Notes: generated from the sequence alone by a model not told the origin. A DNA stretch of 64,000 bases from Planctomycetota bacterium (GCA_026692865.1 JAPLNI010000025.1:186001-250000), one strand, 5' to 3'. Shown: positions 1 through 8,912, numbered from the stretch's first letter. Numbers and translations: made by a program.

Positions 1-95
1 TCCTTGAGGAAGAGAAGAAGCCTTCGGTTTGCTTCTTGCCGAAAATGGATGCATTGGAATTAGGTCTGCCTATCGGATCTTTTGCTTCATTCTAG
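1..95 (+). CDS. C-terminal end of an unidentified protein (partial)
   Basis: The reading frame entering from the left edge (first full codon at base 3) stays open and ends at the TAG at 93-95. The tail contains KKPSVCFLPKMDALELGLPIG and looks like ordinary protein rather than random translation. It lies 56 bases before the NRPS-like gene on the same strand and could be the preceding member of that operon. The family cannot be recognised from 30 residues. It could also be chance open frame. Confidence 0.4.
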   Translation, partial: LEEEKKPSVCFLPKMDALELGLPIGSFASF

Positions 96-151
96 GCAAA
101 CTACCGCGTCTAACTTAACATTCAGAAGCTTCGACAAGCGATGGGCTTTTC

Positions 152-2893
152 ATGCTTAGTTGTTCGGAAAACGAAATTTCATCTACAGAACAAATCGGCA
201 CCTACGCGAGTTACTTTGAGAGGCAAGTTCTCAAAACTCCAAACTCAGTAGCCATCGAATTCGAAGGCAACCAGTGGACCTACGCCGATACCAATTCTCA
301 AGCGAACCAAATTGCTCGGTTTTTGCTGAAGCATGGATTCCAGCACGATGACCGTGTCGGTATCTGTATGGATCGATCCGCGACGGCAATTATAACTATG
401 CTTGGCATCCTCAAGTCGGGTTGCGCATTTGTTCCTCTTGACCCCGAATTCCCGAAAGACCGACTCGCTTTTATCGTTGACGACGCTTCGATTCAACTGA
501 TCTTTTGCGATTCGGCTTATCGTGATTTGTATGATGTTTCGGGCACAAATGCACCTCGGTTTATCGATCCCTTAGATACGCAACTTCGCGATCATGAGAC
601 GGAAGATCTCGACGCAGACATTCCCGATACGTCCCTTGCCTACGTGATGTATACATCGGGCTCTACTGGAAAACCCAAGGGAGTTCAAATCGAGCATCGT
701 TCGTTAACAACATACTGCTTGGCAGATGTCGAACTTTATCAACTGAGGTCCGATGATCGGACGCTCCAATTTTCTACGCTCAATTTTGACATTGCGATTG
801 AAGAGATATTCCCTCCGTTGATGGTGGGAAGCGCCGTGGTCGTCCGGCCTCGTGAGCGTGCTGAAGTGTTTAATGAACTGTCGCACTTGGTTGAATCCAA
901 TGCGATTACTGCTCTTCATATTGCAACCGCTTACTGGAATGAATGGGTTGATTTGCTGGTCGCTTCCGAGTCCTCGGTCCCGAGCACTTTGCGACTGGTT
1001 ATTGCAACAGGCGAAAAGATATCGGTTGAACATTATCGAAGGTGGAAGCAACACTGCAACCATGAAGTCTTGTGGTGCAACGCTTATGGCCCGACAGAAA
1101 CAACAGTGACTTGCACAGCATTTGTTCCGGATCGCGACTGGGACGCTCTGCAAATGCCAATCGGAAAGCCTCTTCTTCATTATTCAGCCCATATCCTTAA
1201 CGATCATAACAAAACCGTTGCACCGGGAGAAACAGGGCAATTATTCATAAGCGGGCCGGCACTTGCACGCGGTTATCTCAATCGGCCAGATCGGAATGAG
1301 CAGGCGTTCATCCATGTGCTACTCGACGGTGACACGGAGCCGACGCGACTATATCGCACGGGCGATTTAGCAAGATGGCTTCCTTCGGGAGATATCGAGT
1401 TCTCTGGTCGAGTCGATCATCAAATGAAGATAGGTTCTTATCGGATCGAGCCCGGTGAGATTGAAGCCGTGTTGTCGCAATGTGAAGCCGTTCGAGAGTC
1501 GCTGGTCATTGGTGCTGAGCGAGAAGGGCAAAAGTTTCTCGCGGCGTACGTAGTACTGAATCAACCTAACTATTCAGCTTTTGAGCTGGCTAGTTATCTA
1601 CGAGGCAGATTGCCCGTTTACATGGTTCCGTCCCGTTACATTTTCTTGGATTCCTTGCCAAAAACGATCAATGGAAAGATCGATCGAGTAGCCCTCCCGC
1701 CTGCCGAAACAGGCGAAATACCAAGGGAAAACTCCTACCGAGAAGCCGAGACCGAGCTCGAGCGAAGCCTATCTGCGATCTGGTCCAGTGTTTTAAACAT
1801 ACCTTGTGTAGGACGCGATGACGATTTTTTCCAGCTCGGAGGAAGCTCACTCTTGGTGACTCGTGTCATTGCACAGATGGCAGGAAAGCTCGATTGCGCG
1901 ATCCCGGTCAGAGACTTCTTCGCGAATCCAACCATCGCCAGTTTAAGCCGACACCTTGCGTCCATCAGCGGAAAAACTTCTTCCGAAATCAAGGATCAAG
2001 ATTGCGATAGCCTCCGTGAGCAGCATGAGCAATCGCTCAAGCTCCGAAGTAAGCTACCTAGAATCCAACCCGTCTCAATTCCAAATCGCGGCGATACACT
2101 TGCTGCGATCTTTTATCCGGCAGTCCATAACGGAGTTGCTCATCAAAATCACTGCCTTGTGATATGCAATGCTTATGGGCATGAGCATACACGATCGGCA
2201 CGAAACCTTCAGCAGCTTGCGATTCAACTTTCGCAAGCGGGATTAAACGTTCTTCGATTCGAATACGCGGGAACTGGAAACTCTTCGGGCGGTAATGATC
2301 GGATATCAGTGGATCTTTGGCGCAGCAATATCATTGCCGCTGTTGAGTATGCTCGTAACATTGCATACAACGCAACACATGAAGCTGTAAAGAAATCGGA
2401 AGTACATGACTCGAGTAGTCCAACTACAGTGTCTGTCCTCGGGGTGCGTTTAGGTGCAAGCTTGATTGGGACTACTCCATTGACCAATATTGACCGAGTC
2501 ATTCTTTGGGATCCGATTGTCGAAGGCGATCGCTATCTTGCGCTACTGAAAAAGCATCATAAGTACGAGCTCAGCAGCCTAACCAGGTACTTGAATTATC
2601 GCAGTGCCCAACCTGAACAACTCATTGGATACGAATGCCCCAATGCGTTCCAGGAATCACTGGCCTCAATCCATCTCTGGAAGCAAACGAAGATTGAAGC
2701 TCGACAGTACTGGGTTCTTTCATCTCAAGACTATTCTGAACTAGTGTCCACCGAATCACTTCCTCTCCTCTGGAAACATCAACCTTGTACCGATGAAATC
2801 TACTGGGACAAGCATGGCTTCACGGGTCGTGCATTTTCATCGCCTCAGGTTTCACAAGTGATTCAATCCATACTCACAAAGGGAACACGATGA
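152..2893 (+). CDS. NRPS-like protein: adenylation domain, carrier domain and C-terminal alpha/beta-hydrolase domain
   Basis: The 913-residue protein starts with an adenylation domain (about residues 20-515). Visible cores are YTSGSTGKPKG (167-177), NAYGPTE (310-316), YRTGDLARW (401-409) and the A10 motif with the acyl-adenylate lysine K509. Asp213 in the A4 core (NFDIAIEE) sits where the amine-binding Asp of amino-acid-activating domains lies, which suggests an amino acid substrate. A carrier domain follows (about 535-605) with LGGSSL and the phosphopantetheine serine near 566. Residues about 640-913 form an alpha/beta-hydrolase-like domain (RFEYAGTGNSSG, 702-713) that resembles the hydrolase 2 proteins of exosortase-A loci. 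No condensation domain is present. The stop overlaps the next start (ATGA), so the two genes are translationally linked. Product unknown. Confidence 0.85.
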   Translation: MLSCSENEISSTEQIGTYASYFERQVLKTPNSVAIEFEGNQWTYADTNSQANQIARFLLKHGFQHDDRVGICMDRSATAIITMLGILKSGCAFVPLDPEFPKDRLAFIVDDASIQLIFCDSAYRDLYDVSGTNAPRFIDPLDTQLRDHETEDLDADIPDTSLAYVMYTSGSTGKPKGVQIEHRSLTTYCLADVELYQLRSDDRTLQFSTLNFDIAIEEIFPPLMVGSAVVVRPRERAEVFNELSHLVESNAITALHIATAYWNEWVDLLVASESSVPSTLRLVIATGEKISVEHYRRWKQHCNHEVLWCNAYGPTETTVTCTAFVPDRDWDALQMPIGKPLLHYSAHILNDHNKTVAPGETGQLFISGPALARGYLNRPDRNEQAFIHVLLDGDTEPTRLYRTGDLARWLPSGDIEFSGRVDHQMKIGSYRIEPGEIEAVLSQCEAVRESLVIGAEREGQKFLAAYVVLNQPNYSAFELASYLRGRLPVYMVPSRYIFLDSLPKTINGKIDRVALPPAETGEIPRENSYREAETELERSLSAIWSSVLNIPCVGRDDDFFQLGGSSLLVTRVIAQMAGKLDCAIPVRDFFANPTIASLSRHLASISGKTSSEIKDQDCDSLREQHEQSLKLRSKLPRIQPVSIPNRGDTLAAIFYPAVHNGVAHQNHCLVICNAYGHEHTRSARNLQQLAIQLSQAGLNVLRFEYAGTGNSSGGNDRISVDLWRSNIIAAVEYARNIAYNATHEAVKKSEVHDSSSPTTVSVLGVRLGASLIGTTPLTNIDRVILWDPIVEGDRYLALLKKHHKYELSSLTRYLNYRSAQPEQLIGYECPNAFQESLASIHLWKQTKIEARQYWVLSSQDYSELVSTESLPLLWKHQPCTDEIYWDKHGFTGRAFSSPQVSQVIQSILTKGTR

Positions 2894-3852
2894 TCGAAAC
2901 ACATCATGTCTTTGGTAACTACGAGAATCTCTACGGTATTCACTCTAAATCGAATGTTGGATCGTGCGATAACGCTTCCGCAGCGATACCCAAGACAGCC
3001 GTTTTAATGCTAACCGCAGGCATGCTCAGCAGCGTCGGTCCATCGCGATTGCATGTCGAGCTGGCAAAGTCGCTCTCGCAGCGTGGACTGGCTTCGTTCC
3101 GATTTGATCTTTCGGGCATTGGTGAAAGTCTTGCTGTTGGTAGTCCCGGTTCGTCGCAAAAGAGAGCTGCAAGGGAAGTGCAACAAGCAATGGATCTTCT
3201 AGAGCTTGAGTACGGATATGATCGCTTTATGCTTTTCGGTTTATGCTCGGGAGCCGACGATGCGATTGTCACTGCACTTGAAGACCCTCGCATCGTTTGC
3301 GCGTCGTTAATGGATGGCTGCGGCTATCGCACGAATCGCCATTACGCCGGTTTACTTTTGCGTAAGTACTTCCCCAAACTGCTCAGCTTCCGCAAGTGGC
3401 AGGATTACCTCAGCGGTCTCTTATCCAAGTCCAAGGTCGCTTCATCGACGATGCCCCAAGGATTGGATATCCGCGAATTTCCAAGCCAGGAGCAAGCGTT
3501 ACGCGAAATTACAACGTTGATCGATCGAGGGGTAAAGCTGAGATTCACATATACTAGTGGTGTCATCGACTACTACAGTTATGAAAAGCAGTTCTACGAC
3601 ATGTTTCCATCGTTCAAGAATCGTGCGGAAATTGCAGTGTCCTATCATCCGCAGTGGGACCATACAGTCATGCTTCGTGAAGATCGCCATCAGTTGATAG
3701 AGAACGTCACCCAATGGTTCACAACAAAAGCCGCGACAATCGAATCAGAAACAACACCATCCAATACGCGTGACGACAAAGTGGTCTGTTCTGGCGGAAG
3801 AAGCTCTCAAGCATCTGAACTATCAAGCTACACCAGCGTTTATCAAAATTAA
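2890..3852 (+). CDS. alpha/beta-hydrolase family protein (exosortase-A hydrolase-1-like)
   Basis: A 320-residue alpha/beta hydrolase that overlaps the NRPS-like gene by four bases. After the oxyanion-region strand (LTAGMLSSVG) comes RFDLSGIGES (71-80) and a normal nucleophile elbow GLCSGA with Ser120. A late histidine in HPQWDHTVM is a candidate triad member. The shape (aliphatic strand, SVGPSRLHVELAKSLSQRG, then FDLSGIGES) resembles the hydrolase 1 proteins accompanying exosortase-A systems, but that match is from memory of the family. It may act as a thioesterase or acyltransferase on the carrier-bound intermediate made by the upstream protein; this is inference. No signal peptide is evident. 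Confidence 0.75.
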   Translation: MIETHHVFGNYENLYGIHSKSNVGSCDNASAAIPKTAVLMLTAGMLSSVGPSRLHVELAKSLSQRGLASFRFDLSGIGESLAVGSPGSSQKRAAREVQQAMDLLELEYGYDRFMLFGLCSGADDAIVTALEDPRIVCASLMDGCGYRTNRHYAGLLLRKYFPKLLSFRKWQDYLSGLLSKSKVASSTMPQGLDIREFPSQEQALREITTLIDRGVKLRFTYTSGVIDYYSYEKQFYDMFPSFKNRAEIAVSYHPQWDHTVMLREDRHQLIENVTQWFTTKAATIESETTPSNTRDDKVVCSGGRSSQASELSSYTSVYQN

Positions 3853-3912
3853 ATAGACTGCTTCCGAATTTCGAGACACGCATACTTCATCTGGTCAAAG
3901 CAATAGAATCCA

Positions 3913-4623
3913 ATGCAATCGAGCACCATTGGCACACATATCACTTTGCTGGGTTGTCCTGCGACGGCTGAATTAGTTCATACGCCTATCGATCCGTCTT
4001 TAATGCAACGATGGGCATCTTGGTTGACAAGCGACGAGAAAAGTCGCTTTGCAAATTATCGACGTCGCGAAGATCAACAACTCTTCGTCGCTCGACATGG
4101 TCTTGCTCGGGAATGTCTCGCAAACCAACTCTCGCTTACCCCTGAGTCGATTCGTTTGGTGAGCCTGCCTTCAGGGAAGCTTGGCTGGAATGCGCATGAT
4201 CTTGGCTATGAACAAACCTTGATCGACTTTAGTGTTTCACGAGCGACAGGAGTGGCTGCAGCTGCGGTATGCAAAACGTATCTCGTTGGTATTGATGTCG
4301 AGCGAATTTGCTTGCTACCCGAAATTAAAACTCTAGCGACTCAGAATTTACACCCAGTCGAATTGAAGTACTGGCAACAGCTGCCCGAAGCAACTCGACT
4401 GCACGCTTACTATCGATTGTGGGTGGTGAAAGAAGCGTACGCAAAAGCTTTGGGAGTCGGACTGACGCTACCACCTTGCGATATTCTTGCAAACGAAGCG
4501 ATGAACAATAATCGAGGTATTGTCCGAAGCGATATGTATTCGGCCCCTACTAACGAGGCCGAGTTCTGGTTGACGCGAGTCAGTACCGACAAGGTCCTTG
4601 CGGTCGTCGTTCTCAAGCGTTGA
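3913..4623 (+). CDS. 4'-phosphopantetheinyl transferase, Sfp type
   Basis: A 236-residue Sfp-type phosphopantetheinyl transferase, the usual length for the class. It moves the phosphopantetheine arm of coenzyme A onto a carrier-domain serine. Metal and catalytic residues are visible in GIDVER (Asp128, Glu130) and WVVKEAYAKALG (Lys173, Glu174). The upstream FNLSHS-like motif is changed to DFSVSRATG, so the usual histidine is Arg. It follows the NRPS-like/hydrolase pair by 60 bases on the same strand and most simply activates that carrier domain; it could also serve the fatty-acid carrier at 59.4 kb, since no AcpS is seen in this window. Confidence 0.85.
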   Translation: MQSSTIGTHITLLGCPATAELVHTPIDPSLMQRWASWLTSDEKSRFANYRRREDQQLFVARHGLARECLANQLSLTPESIRLVSLPSGKLGWNAHDLGYEQTLIDFSVSRATGVAAAAVCKTYLVGIDVERICLLPEIKTLATQNLHPVELKYWQQLPEATRLHAYYRLWVVKEAYAKALGVGLTLPPCDILANEAMNNNRGIVRSDMYSAPTNEAEFWLTRVSTDKVLAVVVLKR

Positions 4624-4637
4624 GCAAACGTGCGATG

Positions 4638-5399
4638 CTAACGACCAGTTCGTAGTCGATCTCCAAGCATATTATCTAAGTCCGCTTCGGCATAGATCTT
4701 TGCAATGGTGGTCTCGATGTCGTATTCGACTCGTCGAAAAAAAACTTTGTTTTCGTCCGTGTCGAGAATTGTGTAGCAAGATCTGGAATCTTCATCGCGA
4801 GGCTGACCAACACTACCAACGTTGATCATCAGCTTCTCTCGCCCCAGTGGATGCTCGTAATTGCAGTCCGCTGGCTCAATGAACTCAAGCTCCGTTGTAA
4901 ACACGCCAGGCATATGGGTGTGCCCTTGGAAACAATACTGCGAAATACGATCAAACATGGAGTTCATTTTCGATCGGTCGTAGACGGTTTCGGGAAACAC
5001 GTACTCGTTCGTTGGGTCACGAGGCGATCCATGCACGTATAAAAACTTTTCCTCCGAATGTTGTTTCGGAAGTTCGCTCAAAAAGTCCCATCTCTTGTTA
5101 ATGGCTTGCTGACGACCTGTGGACGGGTCATCCAAGCGATCTCGAGTCCAATAAATTGCTTTCAGAGCGACTGGATTGAATCCATCTGGGTCAAATAATG
5201 CAGCCTGGTCGTGGTTTCCCAGAATGGTCAGCTTGCACTTCTTCATCACCAGATCGAGGCATTCACAAGGATTGGGGCCGTAACCGACGATATCCCCCAA
5301 GCAAATGATTTGATCCACTTTTTGGGACGCTATATCGACCAGGACCGCATTCAGCGCTTCGAGGTTGCCGTGAATATCGCTGATGAGTGCCTGTCTCAC
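4638..5399 (-). CDS. metallophosphoesterase (YfcE/calcineurin-like superfamily)
   Basis: A 253-residue calcineurin-like phosphoesterase. The dinuclear metal site is visible as SDIHGN near the N-terminus, GDIVGYGPNP, GNHDQA, and a late GHTHMPG. It belongs to the YfcE-like group of cytosolic phosphodiesterases or protein phosphatases whose substrates are usually undefined. The start is a GTG at 5397-5399, directly upstream of RQALISDIHGN, so no residues of the first metal motif are lost. It converges with the phosphopantetheinyl transferase gene, with only 14 bases between the stops. Confidence 0.85.
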   Translation of the reverse strand: MRQALISDIHGNLEALNAVLVDIASQKVDQIICLGDIVGYGPNPCECLDLVMKKCKLTILGNHDQAALFDPDGFNPVALKAIYWTRDRLDDPSTGRQQAINKRWDFLSELPKQHSEEKFLYVHGSPRDPTNEYVFPETVYDRSKMNSMFDRISQYCFQGHTHMPGVFTTELEFIEPADCNYEHPLGREKLMINVGSVGQPRDEDSRSCYTILDTDENKVFFRRVEYDIETTIAKIYAEADLDNMLGDRLRTGR

Positions 5400-5602
5400 T
5401 GATGGCTCCGATAGTGTGGGTGGGTGGCGAGTAGGTTAAGGATACACTTCAAAAACGACTACCCAGCTTCCGGACAGCATTTCGACTGACAGTTTTCGCA
5501 GGTTTTGCTAGAACTATCGTCCCAATTCAGCCAAAACGCCGATGCAATTTTGGTTTTTCGAAAGTCTGCCCCCGTAAGAATCGTCGCGAAACTTAAAATC
5601 TC

Positions 5603-6364
5603 ATGATACTTGGTTTGGAGACTAGTGGTAGGTCTGGCTCGGCCTCGCTCGGTTTTCCGGGTGGGGATGTTATTTCCAGCTTTACGCCCGCAGGAGAAGG
5701 GTCTGCCCGAATGCTTGCCCCAGCGGTCTCTGAGCTCCTTCGGCAATCCAAAGTGCAGACATCAGACCTCAGGGCGGTCGCAGTTACGATTGGACCGGGC
5801 TCTTTCACCGGGCTTCGCGTTGGCGTTGCTATGGCAAAGGCAATGGCATTCGGCCTTCGAATACCCACGATTGGTGTCGACACGTTGGAAGTCCTAGCGG
5901 TTGATTTCGAACGCTCTTTACAACACTCGGAGGTGAGTCAACGTGTCGAGTTTTGGACAGCGCTGGACGCGTATCGCGGTGAGTTTTTTGTTGCCAAATG
6001 GTTGCTATCACTTACTACAATTGAGGACTCGTCCAAGCCTTGGACGTCTGTGCCTGGCAGTCCAATCTGTTTGTTTCCTTCCCAGATTTTGCCTCAGAAA
6101 TCGTGGTACGAATTAGCTGCCAACGATTCTTCAGAGACTTTTGTCGTCGGTTCCGGAGCTACAAAATTGCTCGCAAACGCATCCGCTTATATTAGGAACT
6201 TCAAGACTTTTCCTAACTTTGCCCCAACCGCATCCAGCGTGATCTCTCTGGGAAATCGGATGCTAAGCGAGGGCAAGGCAACATCCCCGATTGATTTGAT
6301 GCCCGTTTATCTGCGAGGAAGTGCAGCAGAAGAAAAAAAGCTGGCAACAAAAACACCTCCGTAA
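5603..6364 (+). CDS. tsaB: tRNA threonylcarbamoyladenosine biosynthesis protein TsaB
   Basis: A 253-residue TsaB, the non-catalytic partner of TsaD in making t6A at position 37 of ANN-decoding tRNAs. The ASKHA fold is recognisable from the N-terminal ILGLETSGRSGSASL and the family signature GPGSFTGLRVGVAMAKAMA. Length matches the family (about 230-250). It stands alone here; tsaD is at 15433-16461 on the other strand, and no tsaE or tsaC is in the window. Confidence 0.92.
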   Translation: MILGLETSGRSGSASLGFPGGDVISSFTPAGEGSARMLAPAVSELLRQSKVQTSDLRAVAVTIGPGSFTGLRVGVAMAKAMAFGLRIPTIGVDTLEVLAVDFERSLQHSEVSQRVEFWTALDAYRGEFFVAKWLLSLTTIEDSSKPWTSVPGSPICLFPSQILPQKSWYELAANDSSETFVVGSGATKLLANASAYIRNFKTFPNFAPTASSVISLGNRMLSEGKATSPIDLMPVYLRGSAAEEKKLATKTPP

Positions 6365-6478
6365 TTCTCGCGGTGACCGGCGATTGAAAAAGCGGATCAT
6401 TAAGCCCAAGCGGTTCGGTATACACGCAGTGCGATTGGGACGCACGCATGAGAACGACTCGTTAACCAGATATTCTTA

Positions 6479-6590
6479 CTGAGCCGTTGGCGCTGGCCGC
6501 GTTAGAAGAACTAACCAACCGATTGCGCAGGAACGTCCAACGACTCGGCTAGCGATAGCGGCTTAATTTGTGGAGCGTGTATAATCCGCG
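6479..6590. repeat. composite intergenic repeat: element end plus 58-bp repeat unit
   Basis: Bases 6479-6498 (CTGAGCCGTTGGCGCTGGCC) resemble the ends of the elements flanking purC. From 6536 a unit begins TCCAACGACTCGGCTA, with TTAATTTG 27 bases later and ATAATCCG 45 bases after the start. The same words at the same spacings occur at 35935-35993. It sits between the convergent tsaB and receiver-like genes. Confidence 0.6.
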
Positions 6591-6647
6591 TCGGCGACGA
6601 GTCGACAACACGCAGCTGACGCCCCAAATCTTCGCGGCGTACTTGGC

Positions 6648-7613
6648 TTACTGATTTCGAACGTCCGCGAAATTTCGAAGACTGCTAACCAAGCCACTCA
6701 TTCGACAAGGCTTTCCGGCGACGATGTTTGCACCCGATTCGAGTGCGGCTTGGGCGGCTTGCCACTGGGGAAAACCGAAAAAAGTGGCAATCACCGCTCC
6801 AGGACAACGCTTACGGAGCGTCGCAACTAGCTTCAAAAGCCCATCTTGCGTGTCACGTATGCCGCTCAGGATTGCAGACTGATTTGAATCAATATCCACC
6901 AGCACATAATTAAACTCGGACTCGGGAATGGCATCGAAGTCGATCAATGCGATCGAATGAATGCCATATTGTTGCAACAGCTCGCCCCACATCCGCCGTA
7001 ACTCTGGGTTGTCCGAGCAAATGAGAGCCGACTCGAATGGAAGCGCGCCAGGTATTTTTACATCCCAAAGAATTGGCGATTGGCTTTGCGTTTTCAACTC
7101 GGGCAAAAGCAAATCATACAATTCGTACCAGTAAAAAACCCAATTCCCCGGCGGCAGCGGTTGCGTTCTTTTGTGACCAATCCACCACTGGCCAAGAATG
7201 CAATGCATGGCGCAATCTGGTAAACCGCTCTTAAACTTCGCGATGACTTCCGCGACAGGATCATTTCGGAGCAGCGAAGACACCAAAACGCGAGTGGGAA
7301 ATTGGGAACTTGAAAGGTGTTTATCACGAGATCTACGCTCTAGATACTGCGAGATTTGAATTGGTACTTCGCTCGATTGCGTGACAACCAAAGCATCTAA
7401 CGGGAAGTGGAACTCAAGGCGTGTTCGCACCCAATCCAACTCGGACTCAGCTTTTTGGTCTTTTTCTATGTCTTCGGATGCGAAGCTAATCCATAGTAAA
7501 CGCTCTTCCTGGACTACATCTAACACTGGGGCAAGCGACGAACTGGTAGTCGAATCAAGTATCGAATCGGGAGTCGGCTTGGGCGTCAGAGGACTTTTCC
7601 GCGCTCTTTTCAT
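6648..7613 (-). CDS. hypothetical protein with C-terminal receiver-like domain
   Basis: A 321-residue protein. The first 200 residues are not recognised; the extreme N-terminus is basic and low in complexity (KRARKSPLTPKPTPDS). From about residue 205 the order of elements fits a response-regulator receiver: ALICSDNPELRRMW, then YVLVDIDS with a candidate phospho-acceptor Asp, then strand VIATFFG, and GKPCRMSGL with the conserved lysine. There is no DNA-binding domain after it. It may be an input or adaptor protein of a two-component pathway. It stands alone on the minus strand, with no kinase next to it. Confidence 0.6.
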   Translation of the reverse strand: MKRARKSPLTPKPTPDSILDSTTSSSLAPVLDVVQEERLLWISFASEDIEKDQKAESELDWVRTRLEFHFPLDALVVTQSSEVPIQISQYLERRSRDKHLSSSQFPTRVLVSSLLRNDPVAEVIAKFKSGLPDCAMHCILGQWWIGHKRTQPLPPGNWVFYWYELYDLLLPELKTQSQSPILWDVKIPGALPFESALICSDNPELRRMWGELLQQYGIHSIALIDFDAIPESEFNYVLVDIDSNQSAILSGIRDTQDGLLKLVATLRKRCPGAVIATFFGFPQWQAAQAALESGANIVAGKPCRMSGLVSSLRNFADVRNQ

Positions 7614-8265
7614 GCTGTCTGCCGTTGCTTTTCAAATGCAAAACCACTCTACAGAGTAGATTCAATGACGCGAAATTCGAAACTTCACTTACAAAAACCC
7701 CCACTCCGGGTGCGACAAAATGTACTTTTCTTTAAAATACAGTGCCTAAAAACTACGCACACGTTTCATCAATCTCTCCATCGAAGGACCGATTCCTTTA
7801 TCGAAAACCACTCCTAAGAGGGGGTTTGCAGGTACGAAAAGCTCCACCGTCGTTGCGTCAAAAGGTCCTATAGGGCGGTAACTTCTGACGATTAGCGGTT
7901 TTTTGCGTTCGCGAATGCTAGCATTTCCGGCATTTTCTGATCTTCACCGCTACCGACCGATTCGATGACGTCGATAGCTAGCGCTGGCGTGCATATTTGA
8001 GTTGTGGATCAAATTTATGGTTTTATACTCTTGGGCCTGTTTTGAAATTGTCACTTAGTTTTACCCAAACCACTCAGCTTACCCAAGCCGTGGTAGTCAG
8101 TCTTTTACCCTTTGTCGAACACCTTTGTGAATCGGGCTAAGACTAATTGACACAAGAGAGCACTCTTTATGCACAATCGCGCAAGGATGCGATGGAAGGA
8201 AAGCGAAATGAGTTCGCGGCATCGAGTGGTGAAATTGATTGTCCCCGAACGGAAAGGTGTCCACG
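7614..8265. other. intergenic region without recognised gene
   Basis: About 650 bases lie between the divergently read receiver-like and thioredoxin genes, so both promoters should be here. A 48-codon frame starting with ATG at 8169 overlaps the thioredoxin start in another frame and has no clear support. No RNA gene or repeat family member was recognised. Confidence 0.4.
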
Positions 8266-8703
8266 ATGTTGCAGATAGCTTCAGTTTTGCTGTTTGCGGT
8301 TTTAGCGTCCGCTAGTGCGGAGCGACCGAGTTACGAAGTTGCTTACCAACAAGCCAGTGCAGAAAATAAACCGCTTCTTGTGATTGTGGGGGCCGATTGG
8401 TGTGCCGCCTGTAAATTGCTCAAGTCACAAACCATCGAGCCGATGGAATCGAACGGAAAACTAGAAGACGTCGTGGTGACCGTGGTTGATAAAGATGCCC
8501 GGCCCGAGTTGGCCCAGCAGTTGATGCAGGGCTCGACACTTCCTCAATTGGTTGTGTTTGCCAAAGCTGAGAGTGGATGGAAAAAATTCTCTCTTCAAGG
8601 AATCCAAAGCGAAGGTCGGGTCAAAGAGTTGATTGAACGCGCGTCGGAAGGTCGCATGCAATTGCGATCCAGAAACGACAGCGGGAGACTGCTCAGCCGG
8701 TAA
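8266..8703 (+). CDS. secreted thioredoxin-family protein
   Basis: A small thioredoxin-like protein with the redox motif WCAACK. The chosen ATG at 8266 gives an immediate signal peptide (LQIASVLLFAVLASASA) and has GGAAAGG about ten bases upstream; an in-frame TTG at 8239 would add nine residues before the signal. The mature part has the usual beta-alpha-beta start (YEVAYQQASAENKPLLVIVGADWC) and a Pro of the TLPQL type as the cis-proline. It probably works outside the cytoplasmic membrane in thiol exchange. No cytochrome-maturation or Dsb genes adjoin it. Confidence 0.8.
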   Translation: MLQIASVLLFAVLASASAERPSYEVAYQQASAENKPLLVIVGADWCAACKLLKSQTIEPMESNGKLEDVVVTVVDKDARPELAQQLMQGSTLPQLVVFAKAESGWKKFSLQGIQSEGRVKELIERASEGRMQLRSRNDSGRLLSR

Positions 8704-8730
8704 TTCGATAATTCAAGATTCGTTTAACAC

Positions 8731-8880
8731 GTAGTCGAGTCTCTCCGAGAGAGCAGGCTACGTGAGATCGGTTACGTGTTGGAAGTAGGTGTCGTAAGAC
8801 ATCTGAAGACTTCAGGCTGTACGGTTTTTTCCTGTCGAAAACTGAATTCTAACGAATTCAGCTACCCAAAACGAAGACTG
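8731..8880. repeat. hairpin repeat family, copy A (inverted orientation)
   Basis: Three hairpins in a row: GTAG...CTCTCCGAGAG...CTAC (8731-8761), AGGTGTCGTAAGACATCT (8787-8804) and CTGAATTCTAACGAATTCAG (8842-8861) followed by GCTAC. On the opposite strand the order and flanks match copies B, D and E, including a TCCAG...CGTTTT...GGTAGC lead-in (about 8862-8880). Confidence 0.75.
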
Positions 8881-8912
8881 GATTGAGCTATATAAAGTTC
8901 AATCGCGCCACG

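Noticed and set aside
704-1180. Minus-strand frame in the NRPS-like gene
   Set aside because: It is the antisense of conserved adenylation-domain motifs.
8169-8315. 48-codon frame across the thioredoxin start
   Set aside because: It overlaps the signal peptide of the thioredoxin in another frame and has no supporting motif.
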